In this document: positions 33,626-42,272 of the stretch, one piece after another | How the letters are laid out: the number at the start of each line of letters is the position of its first letter | Numbering within the stretch: position 1 is the stretch's first letter | Source: Mesorhizobium sp. dw_380 | GTDB lineage: Bacteria > Pseudomonadota > Alphaproteobacteria > Rhizobiales > Rhizobiaceae | Direction of reading: 5' to 3' | DNA: 64,000 nucleotides | Assembly: GCF_018588885.1 (NCBI RefSeq) | Contig: NZ_JAFFIW010000003.1 | Coordinates: 186,001 to 250,000 of the forward strand | Program-made: the position numbers and the translations under genes | The notes under the pieces: model-generated | The model's input: the letters and a program-made list of their open reading frames with translations, nothing else | Told to the model about the DNA's origin: nothing | The model's database searches: none

Positions 33626-35020
33626 TCATCCAGGCCTGATGTTTTGGTTCAATCGGAAGAAATTGGTCGGGTCGTATCGCTTCTTGGCAGCGGCGAGGCG
33701 CGCATAATTTCCGCCGTATGCAGCACGAACGCGCTCGTCACCCTCATCACCAAGATTGTTGGCATAAACACCGCCGGTGGAGAATGGTCTGACCGCATTC
33801 CACAGGTCGCGCGCCCAGCGCGTATTGGCCTCATCATCGACCGGATCATCCCATATGGCGATCGGGAAGCAGTCAAAGGCCGCATCGCGATTGGCGTAGG
33901 GCGAGTGTGACGCGGGTAAACGAGCGATCGCTCCGCCGACCTGTTGGAAAACCAGCAGGGACGAGTGATTGGGAGCCCTCGCGTAACTGTCGAGCAGCGC
34001 GTCGATCGCACCGTCGCTGATCGCACGCAGGAACTGCGCTTTCCAGTAATAGCGTCGTCCGCGTGGAAAGAGGCTATCGCCCGCCGATTGAATCTGGAGA
34101 TAAGGAATGGCTTGAAGGCGGCTCTCGATGGGAGAGCCGAATTTCACCAGCGGTGCGATGACAGGCTCGCCCGCTTCGGGTGATCCGACATAGCAAGCCG
34201 AGATGCTGAAGGCACGGTCGCCCGAGGGCAATGTGACGAGCGCGGCGTCAACGCTCACCTCGTCCGGGGCGTCACGGGAGAATTTGTCGTAAAACCGCAT
34301 GGCGTCGCGCGCATGATCCCAGGCGTGGAGCACCGAGCCCACGAGAAGGGCCGGACCGAGCGGATGCAGCCGGTATTCGAACGCCGTCACGATGCCGAAA
34401 TTGCCGCCGCCGCCGCGCAAGGCCCAGAACAGGTCGGGATGCTCCTCGGCGCTTGTCCGCAACAACTGTCCGTCAGCCGTGACAATTTCGGCCGCGATCA
34501 AATTATCGCAGCTCAGACCGTGCTTGCGCCCGAGCTTGCCGAAGCCTCCGCCAAGCGTGAGGCCGGCAATCCCGGTGTCGCTGTTGACGCCCATGGTCGT
34601 TGCAAGGCCGTGCGCCTGTGTGGCGGCGTCGAACTCGCCGAGGTTCAGACCGGCTTCGGCCCTGGCGATGCGGCGCTCGGGATCGACTGCGATCTTCTTC
34701 ATGCGGGATAGATCGATCACCGTCCCGTCGTCGCAGACGGACAGGCCGGCGACGTTATGGCCGCCGCTGCGAACCGCCACAAGACAGCCTTGTGACCTGG
34801 CATAGGTCACGGCATGGACGACGTCATCGGGACTGGCGCAAAAGACAATTGCGGCAGGGCGTTTGTCGATTGCCCCGTTCCAGACCTTGCGCATCCGGTC
34901 ATATGCAGCGTCTGTCGGCAGCACCAGCTCGCCCCGTAAGAGCCGCCGTAGCTGTTCAATCGCCGTGCTCGAAGCATGGGATCGGCCCATTCGTGCATCG
35001 GTCTGTCGTGGAAGCTCCAT
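33626..35020 (-). CDS. FAD-linked oxidase, berberine-bridge (BBE) type
   Basis: A 464-aa flavoprotein with an N-terminal PCMH FAD-binding domain (VRSGGHNVAG, His88 as the likely covalent flavin attachment, and GLTLGGGFGKLGRKHGL) and the BBE C-terminal tail (YDPTNFFRLNQNI). The second Cys linkage of bicovalent members is not evident. Relatives oxidise sugars, alkaloids or secondary metabolites. There is no signal peptide. ATG 35018-35020 has GAGGG upstream; a longer frame extends upstream but crosses into the LysR promoter region. Operon with the MFS gene; divergent from a LysR regulator. Confidence 0.86.
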   Translation of the reverse strand: MELPRQTDARMGRSHASSTAIEQLRRLLRGELVLPTDAAYDRMRKVWNGAIDKRPAAIVFCASPDDVVHAVTYARSQGCLVAVRSGGHNVAGLSVCDDGTVIDLSRMKKIAVDPERRIARAEAGLNLGEFDAATQAHGLATTMGVNSDTGIAGLTLGGGFGKLGRKHGLSCDNLIAAEIVTADGQLLRTSAEEHPDLFWALRGGGGNFGIVTAFEYRLHPLGPALLVGSVLHAWDHARDAMRFYDKFSRDAPDEVSVDAALVTLPSGDRAFSISACYVGSPEAGEPVIAPLVKFGSPIESRLQAIPYLQIQSAGDSLFPRGRRYYWKAQFLRAISDGAIDALLDSYARAPNHSSLLVFQQVGGAIARLPASHSPYANRDAAFDCFPIAIWDDPVDDEANTRWARDLWNAVRPFSTGGVYANNLGDEGDERVRAAYGGNYARLAAAKKRYDPTNFFRLNQNIRPG

Positions 35021-35069
35021 CGCTGTCGCCCTCCGTTCCGGCAGGACGATGGTCTCACGGGGGCGCAAC

Positions 35070-35116
35070 CTTTTGCAAAAGCGAAATTCTTGGATGCCGG
35101 ATGAGAAAAATTCATC
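35070..35116. promoter_or_regulatory. Candidate LysR binding region
   Basis: A 12-bp palindrome CTTTTGCAAAAG (35070-35081) and a dyad GATGA-N7-TCATC (35100-35116) lie between the oxidase and LysR genes. The latter contains the T-N11-A spacing of LysR sites and sits just before the lysR start. Confidence 0.45.
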
Positions 35117-35128
35117 TACGCTGCCGAC

Positions 35129-36034
35129 ATGACAAACCGCCCGCCGCTGCGCGCTTTGCACGCCTTCGAGGCCGTCGCTCGGCACGGCAGCTTCAAGGCC
35201 GCGGCGGCGGAACTCGGCGTGACGCCGACGGCGATCAGTCACCAGGTCCGCTTGTTGGAAGAGATGTGCGGTCTCAAGCTGTTCCAGCGCCGGCCGCGCC
35301 CGCTCGTGCTGACGAGCGCGGGAGCGCGGCTGTTTCCTATCCTGCGCAACGGCTTTGATCTTCTCGCCGGCTCCCTTGCCGCGGTCGCGGAGCCGGACGT
35401 TCAAGCGCCGTTGCGGGTGACAAGTCCGAACGCCTTCGCTAGCCGATGGCTAGTGCCCCGCTTGCCGAAATGGCGAGCGGCCAACCCGGCCGTGCCATTG
35501 GAGATCATCGGGACGGACGCTCTGCTCGATCTGCGCGCCGGCGCCGCGGATTTGGCGATCCGCTACACACGGCGCCCGCCCGTGGGCTTTGCGGCGCAAG
35601 AGCTGTGCCGCGATTCCTTCTTTCCCATTTGCAGTCCGCGATTGCTGGCAAGCGATGGGCGCTCGATTGAGCGCGCCGCTGATCTCCTGCGTTATCCCCT
35701 GATCCATTTCGACTGGATGAACCGGGATCCGGACGCTCCCACCTGGCGCCGGTGGCTGGAGACGGCTCGTTCAATCGATCCGGACCTGATCCCTGCCAAA
35801 GCTTGGGATTTGAGCTTCCGCGAGGAGCTGCATGCGATCGATGCGGTTGTCGCCGGGCAAGGCATTGCCATTTGCAGCGACGTCGTAGTCGGCCGCGAGC
35901 TGGAAAATGGTTCGCTCGTCAAAGCGCATCCATTGTCCTTGCCGGGTTACAGCTTTTATGTCGTCTGGATGCACCACAGTCCGCGCTCCGCAGTGATGGA
36001 GTCCTTCCTGGCGTGGATGAGAACCGTCGCATGA
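35129..36034 (+). CDS. LysR-family transcriptional regulator (GcvA-like)
   Basis: A 301-aa regulator. The N-terminal winged helix has the helix-turn-helix SFKAAAAELGVTPTAISHQVR (about residues 21-41) followed by RLLEEMCGLKLFQRRPR. A periplasmic-binding-protein-like effector domain follows (ITSPNAF-type strand, DLAIRYTRRP, and AIDAVVAGQGIAI). The style matches the GcvA/AmpR subgroup. Start: ATG 35129. It is divergent from the BBE oxidase/MFS operon with palindromes between, so it most likely regulates that operon and itself. The inducer is unknown. Confidence 0.9.
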   Translation: MTNRPPLRALHAFEAVARHGSFKAAAAELGVTPTAISHQVRLLEEMCGLKLFQRRPRPLVLTSAGARLFPILRNGFDLLAGSLAAVAEPDVQAPLRVTSPNAFASRWLVPRLPKWRAANPAVPLEIIGTDALLDLRAGAADLAIRYTRRPPVGFAAQELCRDSFFPICSPRLLASDGRSIERAADLLRYPLIHFDWMNRDPDAPTWRRWLETARSIDPDLIPAKAWDLSFREELHAIDAVVAGQGIAICSDVVVGRELENGSLVKAHPLSLPGYSFYVVWMHHSPRSAVMESFLAWMRTVA

Positions 36035-36272
36035 GACTGTCTAACCTGGGATGAGACGCGTCGGCGGGACGGAGGCGGCCGGAAACCCGCCGTGATTTCA
36101 GCAAGTTCCGGTTTGCTTCCGACTGCCATTTTGAAGGACTATAGCGTAGACATAATTCTCATCATCACCCGAGATGGCGCGCCAAATCGTTCTCCATGGA
36201 CTATATGGTTCAGCGCCACCGCTGCCGTCCGACTATGCGCGACGGGCGGAACCAGCGGAGCTGATTTGAGCC

Positions 36273-37031
36273 ATGACTTCCACCAGCATCAAACGCGCCT
36301 TGATCACCGGCGCCGGAGCGGCCGACGGCATCGGCTTCGCCATTGCCCGCCAGCTTGGCCATACCGGCCATGTCGTGTTCCTCACCGGCGCCAGTGCGCG
36401 CGTGCTTGACCGCGCCGCCGAGCTTTGTGCAGAAGGTATCGATGCCAGGGCCGTGGTCGCCGATCTGACCATGGCTGCCGATGTCGCGCGGCTACGGGCT
36501 GATGTCGGCGCGGTCGATATCCTGGTCAACAATGCCGGTATGGGCTCGCTGGCATCACCCTCGGTCGACAAGGCGTTTCTCGCCATGACAGAGGCCGAGT
36601 GGGACCGAGGCATCGACGTCACCCTGAAGACCGCGTTCCTGGTCACCCATGCGTTTTTGCCGGCAATGGTCGAGGCGGGCTACGGGCGCATCGTCAATGT
36701 GGCGTCGGTCACCGGACCGCTGGTGTCCTTCGAAGGCACATCAGCCTATTCCGCCGCCAAGGCCGGCATGGTCGGCCTGACGCGCACGCTGGCGCTTGAA
36801 GTGGCCAGGAGCGGCGTCACGGTCAATGCCGTGGCGCCCGGCTGGATCGAAACCGGCTCGTCGAGCGAGATGGAACGGATGGCGGCCCTGCATACGCCGC
36901 CGGCGCGGGCCGGCCGGCCAGATGAAGTGGCCGCGGCGGTGGTGTTCCTGGCGTCGGAAGGCGCCAGCTATGTCAACGGCGCGCTGTTGGTGGTCGACGG
37001 CGGCAACAGCCTCCAGGAGCGCAAGGGCTGA
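36273..37031 (+). CDS. Short-chain dehydrogenase/reductase (FabG-like)
   Basis: A 252-aa classical SDR. The cofactor motif TGAGAADGIG lies at about residues 12-21, with two extra residues inside the usual TGxxxGxG. NNAGMGS follows, then the catalytic Ser in VASVTG and the YSAAK motif, and APGWIETG in the substrate loop. The C-terminus GALLVVDGGNSLQE is typical. It reduces a ketone or oxidises an alcohol with NAD(P)H; the substrate is unknown. The gene stands alone, with 238 bp of non-coding DNA before it and a hairpin terminator after it. Start: ATG 36273. Confidence 0.88.
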   Translation: MTSTSIKRALITGAGAADGIGFAIARQLGHTGHVVFLTGASARVLDRAAELCAEGIDARAVVADLTMAADVARLRADVGAVDILVNNAGMGSLASPSVDKAFLAMTEAEWDRGIDVTLKTAFLVTHAFLPAMVEAGYGRIVNVASVTGPLVSFEGTSAYSAAKAGMVGLTRTLALEVARSGVTVNAVAPGWIETGSSSEMERMAALHTPPARAGRPDEVAAAVVFLASEGASYVNGALLVVDGGNSLQERKG

Positions 37032-37077
37032 AGGCCCGTCAGCCTGGCGCGGACCGTCCGGAAGAAGGCGTCGTTGG

Positions 37078-37107
37078 CCCGGCAGCTTTCGGCTGCCGGG
37101 TTCTTGT
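37078..37107 (+). terminator. Hairpin terminator after the SDR gene
   Basis: Perfect 9-bp arms CCCGGCAGC (37078-37086) and GCTGCCGGG (37092-37100) with loop TTTCG, followed by TTCTTGT. It also lies just beyond the 3' end of the leftward gene at 37123. Confidence 0.75.
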
Positions 37108-37122
37108 TCGTGACGGCGGCTG

Positions 37123-37416
37123 TCACTTATGGGACTGCTGGAAGCCGGCCACGTCGTACTGAGATACGCTCTTCGGATTCTTGGAGTTCTGAGGCTGTTC
37201 GCCCGCGTAGTGTGTTCCCGCGTTCCCATCCGGATTGAAGGCTGAACCCGGGGCCGTGCTGGCGTGGCCCGGCGTAGCACTTCCCGTCTGAGGAGTGCCA
37301 ATCTCCTGGCTGGGCTGACCTGTCGTACCTGTTACGGTGTGTACATTGCCAGCCAGAGCCGCACCAGCGGAGGCCAGGAGCAAGCCCATTGTTATCGGAA
37401 TGAGGCGATGTTTCAT
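37123..37416 (-). CDS. Small secreted hypothetical protein
   Basis: A 97-aa exported protein: signal peptide about residues 1-22 (GLLLASAGAALA-G), then a low-complexity region rich in Gly, Thr, Ser, Pro, Gln and Asn without cysteines, ending DVAGFQQSHK. It looks intrinsically disordered. No family is recognised. Start: ATG 37416. It is divergent from the ECF sigma gene at 37697 across 280 bp that contain two TTCGAA repeats; by position it could be a target of that sigma factor, but no promoter match was confirmed. Confidence 0.6.
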   Translation of the reverse strand: MKHRLIPITMGLLLASAGAALAGNVHTVTGTTGQPSQEIGTPQTGSATPGHASTAPGSAFNPDGNAGTHYAGEQPQNSKNPKSVSQYDVAGFQQSHK

Positions 37417-37648
37417 GGTTATTCTCCCAAAAGCGTTTGATTTAGGGCGCTCGGCGTCCTGGGAGCACCCGGCGAACTAAAGGCTAAAACGCTTTTCGCG
37501 CCGCTGTTCGTCCCGAGAACACCGCAAATTGTAAAAATATCGCTGGGGTGCCGCGGGTCGCGGGGGCGTGGCGGCGCCAAGCAGGTGGGCGAACTCGCTC
37601 GACCAAGCCAATACGGCCGACCGGCTGTGTAGGTGGGAGTTGGAGCAA

Positions 37649-37666
37649 TTCGAATTTGGATTCGAA
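37649..37666. repeat. Paired TTCGAA motifs upstream of the ECF sigma gene
   Basis: TTCGAA at 37649-37654 and 37661-37666, separated by 6 bp, about 30 bp before the sigma start. Each is itself a palindrome. Possibly a regulator site; the evidence is weak. Confidence 0.3.
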
Positions 37667-37696
37667 CTTTTTGCAGCGTTGGCGCATCCTTGGTCA

Positions 37697-38650
37697 ATGG
37701 GTCATCAAGCTCGTATCCAGCCGACTGATGCCGAACTGGCCGTTGCGGCTCGCGCCGGCGACTGCGCTTGCCTCGGGCTGCTGCTCGAACGCCACCGCGC
37801 CAGGCTCTACGCCGCGGCGCTGCAGATACTGGGCTATGGCCCGGAAGCCGAGGATGCGGTCCATGACACGTTTCTGATCGCGCTGAGGCACATTGGGGAA
37901 CTCAAGGACCCTCAGGCGGTCGCCGGATGGCTTCACATGGTGCTGCACCGCATCTGCCTGCGGCAATTGCGCGGAAGACGTCGAGAGGTGCTTGCCGCCG
38001 AAGTGCCTGATCGTCCCGACGAAGGGACCGATATCGAGGAGCGGCTCGAGAAAGTCGCGCTTCGCGAATGGGTTTGGGACGCCCTGCGTAAACTTCCCGA
38101 ACCGCTGCAAGCCACCGCAATGCTGCGCTATTTCGGCAGCTATCCGTCTTACGAAGAACTGGCCACCATCCTGGCCGTCCCGATCGGAACCGTTCGCAGC
38201 CGCCTGTCGGAAGCCAAGCGCAGATTGGCCGAGATGCTGCTCGATACGGCAGGATTGGTTGATCCCGACACAAAGCTAAGGTCAAGCGAGCACCAGCGGT
38301 TCTATGTCGAAATCTTCGACGGCCTCAATCGGCACGGCGACCGTGACCGTTTCCTCGGCCACTTCGCGGACGACCTTCACCTCGTACGCGGAGGCGGCAA
38401 GCCGGTATTCGGTCGGTCGTTCCTCGCCGGGGAAGTCGATTCCGACACCGAGGCTGGCGTACGGCTCGAACCGTTGCGCGTTCTCGGCGCCGGCAGCGTC
38501 ATCGTCATCGAGGGACGGTTCGTCAACCCTCCCGAGGATCCGTTCCATTGCCCGCCAGGCATCGCCCTGGTGGTCTTTCAGCAAGATGGCAAGGCCAGAC
38601 GCCTGCATCTCCATCTCTCGCCGCGGCTACCCAGACCCTACGATGACTGA
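37697..38650 (+). CDS. ECF sigma factor with C-terminal NTF2/SnoaL-like domain
   Basis: A 317-aa sigma factor, much longer than the 180-200 aa of simple ECFs. Region 2 is at about residues 25-95 (ILGYGPEAEDAVHDTFLIAL, AVAGWLHMVLHRICLRQLR). Region 4 is at about 125-185 (YEELATILAVPIGTVRSRLSEAK). The last 120 residues form a SnoaL-like fold (FYVEIFDGLNRHGDRDRF), with GGGK at 232-235. ECF41-type factors carry such a fused domain with a GGGK element and use it in place of an anti-sigma; this is a resemblance, not a firm class call. No anti-sigma gene is adjacent. An OsmC gene follows after 87 bp. Start: ATG 37697. Confidence 0.85.
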   Translation: MGHQARIQPTDAELAVAARAGDCACLGLLLERHRARLYAAALQILGYGPEAEDAVHDTFLIALRHIGELKDPQAVAGWLHMVLHRICLRQLRGRRREVLAAEVPDRPDEGTDIEERLEKVALREWVWDALRKLPEPLQATAMLRYFGSYPSYEELATILAVPIGTVRSRLSEAKRRLAEMLLDTAGLVDPDTKLRSSEHQRFYVEIFDGLNRHGDRDRFLGHFADDLHLVRGGGKPVFGRSFLAGEVDSDTEAGVRLEPLRVLGAGSVIVIEGRFVNPPEDPFHCPPGIALVVFQQDGKARRLHLHLSPRLPRPYDD

Positions 38651-38737
38651 TCGAACTTTCTCCCCCGCTCGCGGCTCCTTGAAGCACGCCGGCCCAAATA
38701 GACGAGCGAGAAACCCACGATTGGAAGGAGATAAGAG

Positions 38738-39283
38738 ATGCCCGTAGTCTTCGGTGAACCCGTCAGCACGGTAAGGGATATCGTATCCGTGATGAAGAAA
38801 CATGGCGATGCGGTGCGCGGGACCTACCGTGCCCGCTACCGCTTCGATCCGCAATCAAGCGATCCATATGCCGCGCCCCTCCTGGAGCGGCCGGCGAGCC
38901 TCAGGGACAATCCACCAAACGTTGTCTATCCCTGGGAGCAGATCTTTGCCGCCGCGGCCGCCTGTGTCGGCTCGGATTATCCGATGCTTGCGGCGCATGC
39001 GGGGATCGATCTGCGCTCGGTCGAATTTGTCGTTGAAGGCGTGTTCGACCCGCGCGGCGAGTTCGACGGCCTTGATGGGTTCGAGGCGCCGCCAGACGCA
39101 CGGCATTGCTATCTGTCTCTCCACTTCACCGCAACCGTGCGTTCTTCCGCGCCGCGCGCCGAGCTGGAGAAGATCCACGAGCGCGCGATCTCGCACAATA
39201 TGGTGCTCGGCGCCCTTAGAGGCATACCCATGACAAGCGAGCTTGTGGTCCGTGAAGCGGCAGGTGAACCGGCCTTCGCCTGA
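38738..39283 (+). CDS. OsmC-family protein
   Basis: A 181-aa OsmC/Ohr-fold protein. Canonical members are thiol peroxidases using two cysteines. Here one Cys sits in the expected AAAACVGSDYPM helix context and a second in PDARHCYLSLHF, so a redox pair is possible though the sequence is divergent from Ohr. Start: ATG 38738 preceded by GGAAGGAG. It lies 87 bp downstream of the ECF sigma gene on the same strand and is probably co-transcribed or controlled by it. Cytoplasmic; the substrate (organic hydroperoxide or other) is uncertain. Confidence 0.78.
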   Translation: MPVVFGEPVSTVRDIVSVMKKHGDAVRGTYRARYRFDPQSSDPYAAPLLERPASLRDNPPNVVYPWEQIFAAAAACVGSDYPMLAAHAGIDLRSVEFVVEGVFDPRGEFDGLDGFEAPPDARHCYLSLHFTATVRSSAPRAELEKIHERAISHNMVLGALRGIPMTSELVVREAAGEPAFA

Positions 39284-39330
39284 ACGAGCCATGATGGTTG
39301 GCGGGCAGCCTTGTCCGGGCTGCCGGCCGC

Positions 39331-39790
39331 TCAGGACGCCTTGGCCAGAAAACTCTGATAGTCCGACTTGGCCTGCAGCAGGCGCAGCACGTTCTCGCGT
39401 GATCCCCGCACATGGGCGCGCGCCAGCGTGCCGGCCCGGCCGGCGTCGCCGGCACAGATCGCCTCGACGATCTCGGCATGCTCGTCGCGGGTGATCTTCC
39501 ATTCGTCGAGCCACAAGAGCTCGGTCCAGACATAGTGCTGGCACTTGTCGAGAATGCCGCAGAGCATGCCGTGCAGCATGACAGTGCCGCTGATCTCGGC
39601 AATCACCCGATGCAGGTCGATGCCGATCTGGAATTTTCCCTGGTGGTGCGGTCCTGGATGGCGGCCAGCCGCTCGCATTCGGCCAGAATGGCGCGCAGCC
39701 GCGCCTTGTCCTGTTCCGTCGCGGCAGCGGCGGCCAGTTCCGTCGCGTGGCCGTCGAGCCGGTGGTGCACTGCACCGGTATCGGCTTCTG
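39331..39790 (-). pseudogene. Broken GntR/FadR-type regulator (FCD domain remnant with frameshift)
   Basis: The minus strand encodes most of an FCD ligand domain in two frames. From about 39790 to 39650 it reads HHRLDGHATELAAAA and ILAECERLAAIQDRTTR. After a frameshift near 39645-39660 it continues FQIGIDLHRVIAEISG, GMLCGILDKCQHYVW and KITRDEHAEIVEAI, ending at 39331. The whole N-terminal DNA-binding domain is missing. An intact GntR/FCD gene starts 80 bp away on the other strand, so this may be a displaced older regulator. Confidence 0.7.
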
Positions 39791-39871
39791 AGCCGTCGTC
39801 ACAGGGGTATTGACGACGCAATAAAATATGGATTTGATGATACGTGGATACAAAAATACTTTAGGTGCCCC

Positions 39872-40543
39872 ATGCAAGCAACCTTTCCGGCAGAGCCACA
39901 GATGTCCGCCACTGCGGAGGAAGAGGCGTACAGGCACGTTCAGAGAGCCCTTCGCTTCGGCCGCTACAAACCGGGCGACAGGCTTATTCCGGAGGAGATT
40001 GCCGCCGAGATCGGCATGAGTCGCATGCCGGTGCGGGAGGCTTTTCGGCGCCTGGCCTCCGACGGGCTGGTGGTTCTGCGGCCCAATCGTGGATGCGTGG
40101 TTGCAGGCCTGACGGTCGATGAGCTTTACGAGATTTTCGAAATTCGCTCGGTTCTGGAGGGACTGGCCGTAAGGCTGGCGATGCCCCGGATCGATGAGGA
40201 GGAGTTCGAGGAACTCGATCGCCTGCTCGAGCGCATGGAACGCGCGGGCCAGAGCGGCAGCAGCGACTGGGTGGTCCGCCACCAGGAATTCCATGGCCGT
40301 ATCTGTGCGCTAAGCCGGAGGCCCAAGCTTATCCACCAGATATCGGCGCTGCATGCGGTGATAGAGCCCTACATGCGCATCTGGTTCGACGACTGTGACA
40401 AGCCGCATTCTGCGCGCGAGGAGCATGCCGCCGTGATCGCGGCCTTGCGTTCAGGCGACGAACTTCAAGCGGAAAAGGTGATGCAGGATCACATTCTCAG
40501 CACAGCACCGATACTGGCCGAGTTCGTGAGTCCGAGCCGGTGA
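39872..40543 (+). CDS. GntR-family (FadR subfamily) transcriptional regulator
   Basis: A 223-aa regulator. The winged helix-turn-helix spans about residues 18-80 (YKPGDRLIPEEIAAEIGMSRMPVREAFRRL, LRPNRGCVV), followed by an all-helical FCD domain with metal-ligand positions in HQEFHGRI and EEHAAVIAAL. Start: ATG 39872; an internal ATG at 39902 is possible. It precedes the polar amino-acid importer and GGT genes on the same strand (89-bp gap) and probably controls them. FCD ligands are usually small organic or amino acids. Confidence 0.88.
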   Translation: MQATFPAEPQMSATAEEEAYRHVQRALRFGRYKPGDRLIPEEIAAEIGMSRMPVREAFRRLASDGLVVLRPNRGCVVAGLTVDELYEIFEIRSVLEGLAVRLAMPRIDEEEFEELDRLLERMERAGQSGSSDWVVRHQEFHGRICALSRRPKLIHQISALHAVIEPYMRIWFDDCDKPHSAREEHAAVIAALRSGDELQAEKVMQDHILSTAPILAEFVSPSR

Positions 40544-40632
40544 CGAACGCCGGACGGACAGGAATGGCCTCGAACCGGCAATGCGGCCGGGCGTAGGAAC
40601 AGCTCGAACAGCCTATCAAAAAGGGGAACCAC

Positions 40633-41484
40633 ATGAAAGTTTGTCGTTTGGCCGCAGTTGCGGCCGCACTCAGCATGTTCGGCTTCATGCACACCGCATT
40701 GGCCGAGGACGCGCCCAAGGCCATAACCATCGCCACGGAGGGTGCCTACGCTCCGTGGAACTTCACCAACGCAGACGGCAAGCTCGACGGACTGGAGATC
40801 GAGCTCGCCAACAATCTTTGCGAGCGGATGAAGGTCAAATGCACCATCATCGCTCAGGACTGGGATGGACTTATTCCTTCGCTGAAGGTCGGCAAGTTCG
40901 ATGTGATCATGGCCGGCATGTTCATCACGCCGAAACGCCTCGAGACCATCGACTTCACCCAGCCTTATGCGATCGACCCGGGCGGGTTCGCAGCCGCCAA
41001 GGACAGCGACCTGGGGAAGCTCGGCGCTTCGACCGAGAAATTCAAGCTGGACGATGAGGCCGCCTCCAAGGCCGCGATCGACAAGTTGAAGCCCCTGCTG
41101 AAGGGCAAGGTGGTCGGTGTCCAGGCGGCCACGGCCATGCTCGAATTCCTCAAGAAATACTTCGGCGACACGGTGGAGATCCGCGAGTACAAGACGACCG
41201 AGCAGCACGATCTCGATCTGGCCGCGGGCCGCATCGATGCAATATTCGCTCAGAAGACAGCGCTCGCCGCGACGCTCGCAAAACCCGAATTCTCGGGCTT
41301 CACGGTTGCAGGTCCGGGCTTTGTCGGCGGCTTGTTCGGCGCCGGAACGGGTGCGGGACTCAGGAAGGAGGACACCAAGCTCAAGGAAATGCTGAACGAC
41401 GCGATCAGCGCCGCCGTTGCCGACGGGACCATTAAACGCATCTCGGAAAAATGGGTGAAAACGGACGTGACGCCGGTCAAGTAG
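40633..41484 (+). CDS. Polar amino-acid ABC transporter, periplasmic binding protein
   Basis: A 283-aa periplasmic protein of the HisJ/ArtJ (SBP_bac_3) family. A signal peptide (about residues 1-24, HTALA-ED) precedes the domain, with TIATEGAYAPWNFTNADGKL at the start, FDVIMAGMFITPKRLETIDFTQPY for ligand binding, and DLAAGRIDAIFAQK. It captures a basic or polar amino acid or opine and delivers it to the two permeases encoded next. Start: ATG 40633. No gene for an ATP-binding subunit is in this cluster. Confidence 0.9.
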   Translation: MKVCRLAAVAAALSMFGFMHTALAEDAPKAITIATEGAYAPWNFTNADGKLDGLEIELANNLCERMKVKCTIIAQDWDGLIPSLKVGKFDVIMAGMFITPKRLETIDFTQPYAIDPGGFAAAKDSDLGKLGASTEKFKLDDEAASKAAIDKLKPLLKGKVVGVQAATAMLEFLKKYFGDTVEIREYKTTEQHDLDLAAGRIDAIFAQKTALAATLAKPEFSGFTVAGPGFVGGLFGAGTGAGLRKEDTKLKEMLNDAISAAVADGTIKRISEKWVKTDVTPVK

Positions 41485-41558
41485 CCACGTGTGTATTCTG
41501 TCCGGCCGATTGGTATCAACCGATCGGCCGGGCGCCGCGCTGAACGATCAGGTTTCAC

Positions 41559-42272
41559 ATGACGGACACACTCCATATCCTTTCCGTGGGCAAAGGCGGC
41601 TGGGGCGGAGCCCTGCTGCTAGCAGCTGGCGTGACATTTGCGCTGTCAGTCCTCGGCTTCCTGCTCGGCGCTCTCTTCGGCGCGGTTGCAGCAGGAGGCC
41701 GGCTCTCCACGAGAGCTTTACCGTCATGGGTCGCCAAGGGCTATGGCACGGTGTTCAGGGGTGTACCCGATCTGTTGACGATCTACCTGCTTTACTACGG
41801 CGGCAGCATAGCATTGACTGAGATCGGTAAATTCTTCGGCAGCGCAGGCTTCGTCGGGCTGCCGACATTTGCGACCGGCGTCCTGGCGATCGGCATCATT
41901 TCGGGCGCCTATCAAGCCGAGGTCTATCGCGGAGCGTATCTCGCCGTCGATCTCGGCCAGTTTGAGGCTAGCAAGGCGCTCGGCCTGTCCCGGTTCCAAT
42001 CGCTGCGTCTCGTCATCGTGCCTCAACTGATGCGGCACGCCCTGCCGGGCCTCGGAAATGTCTGGCAGCTTGTGCTCAAGGATTCGGCCTTGATCTCCGT
42101 GATCGGCTTGGTGGAATTGATGCGGCAATCTCAGATCGGCGCGGGATCGATGCGGGAGCCCTTCGTCTTCTATATAGCAGCCGCGACGCTGTATTTCCTC
42201 ATCGCTACCGTGACCGGATCGGTCTTCCGCTACGGCGAGGCACGGGCGTGGCGAGGCATGGTCCACGCATGA
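41559..42272 (+). CDS. Polar amino-acid ABC transporter permease (HisQ-like)
   Basis: A 237-aa inner-membrane permease with about five helices and the EAA loop EASKALGLSRFQSLRLVIVPQ (about residues 140-160), where the ATPase docks. GTVFRGVPDLLTIYLLYYGG is the family's N-terminal signature. ATG 41559; its stop overlaps the start of the second permease (ATGA at 42269-42272), so the two are coupled and form a heterodimeric channel. Follows the binding-protein gene by 74 bp. Confidence 0.9.
   Translation: MTDTLHILSVGKGGWGGALLLAAGVTFALSVLGFLLGALFGAVAAGGRLSTRALPSWVAKGYGTVFRGVPDLLTIYLLYYGGSIALTEIGKFFGSAGFVGLPTFATGVLAIGIISGAYQAEVYRGAYLAVDLGQFEASKALGLSRFQSLRLVIVPQLMRHALPGLGNVWQLVLKDSALISVIGLVELMRQSQIGAGSMREPFVFYIAAATLYFLIATVTGSVFRYGEARAWRGMVHA

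Noticed and set aside
35021..35404. N-terminal extension of the flavin oxidase frame
   Set aside because: It would run through the palindromic promoter region and into the lysR coding region; ATG 35020 has a good ribosome-binding site and family-like length.
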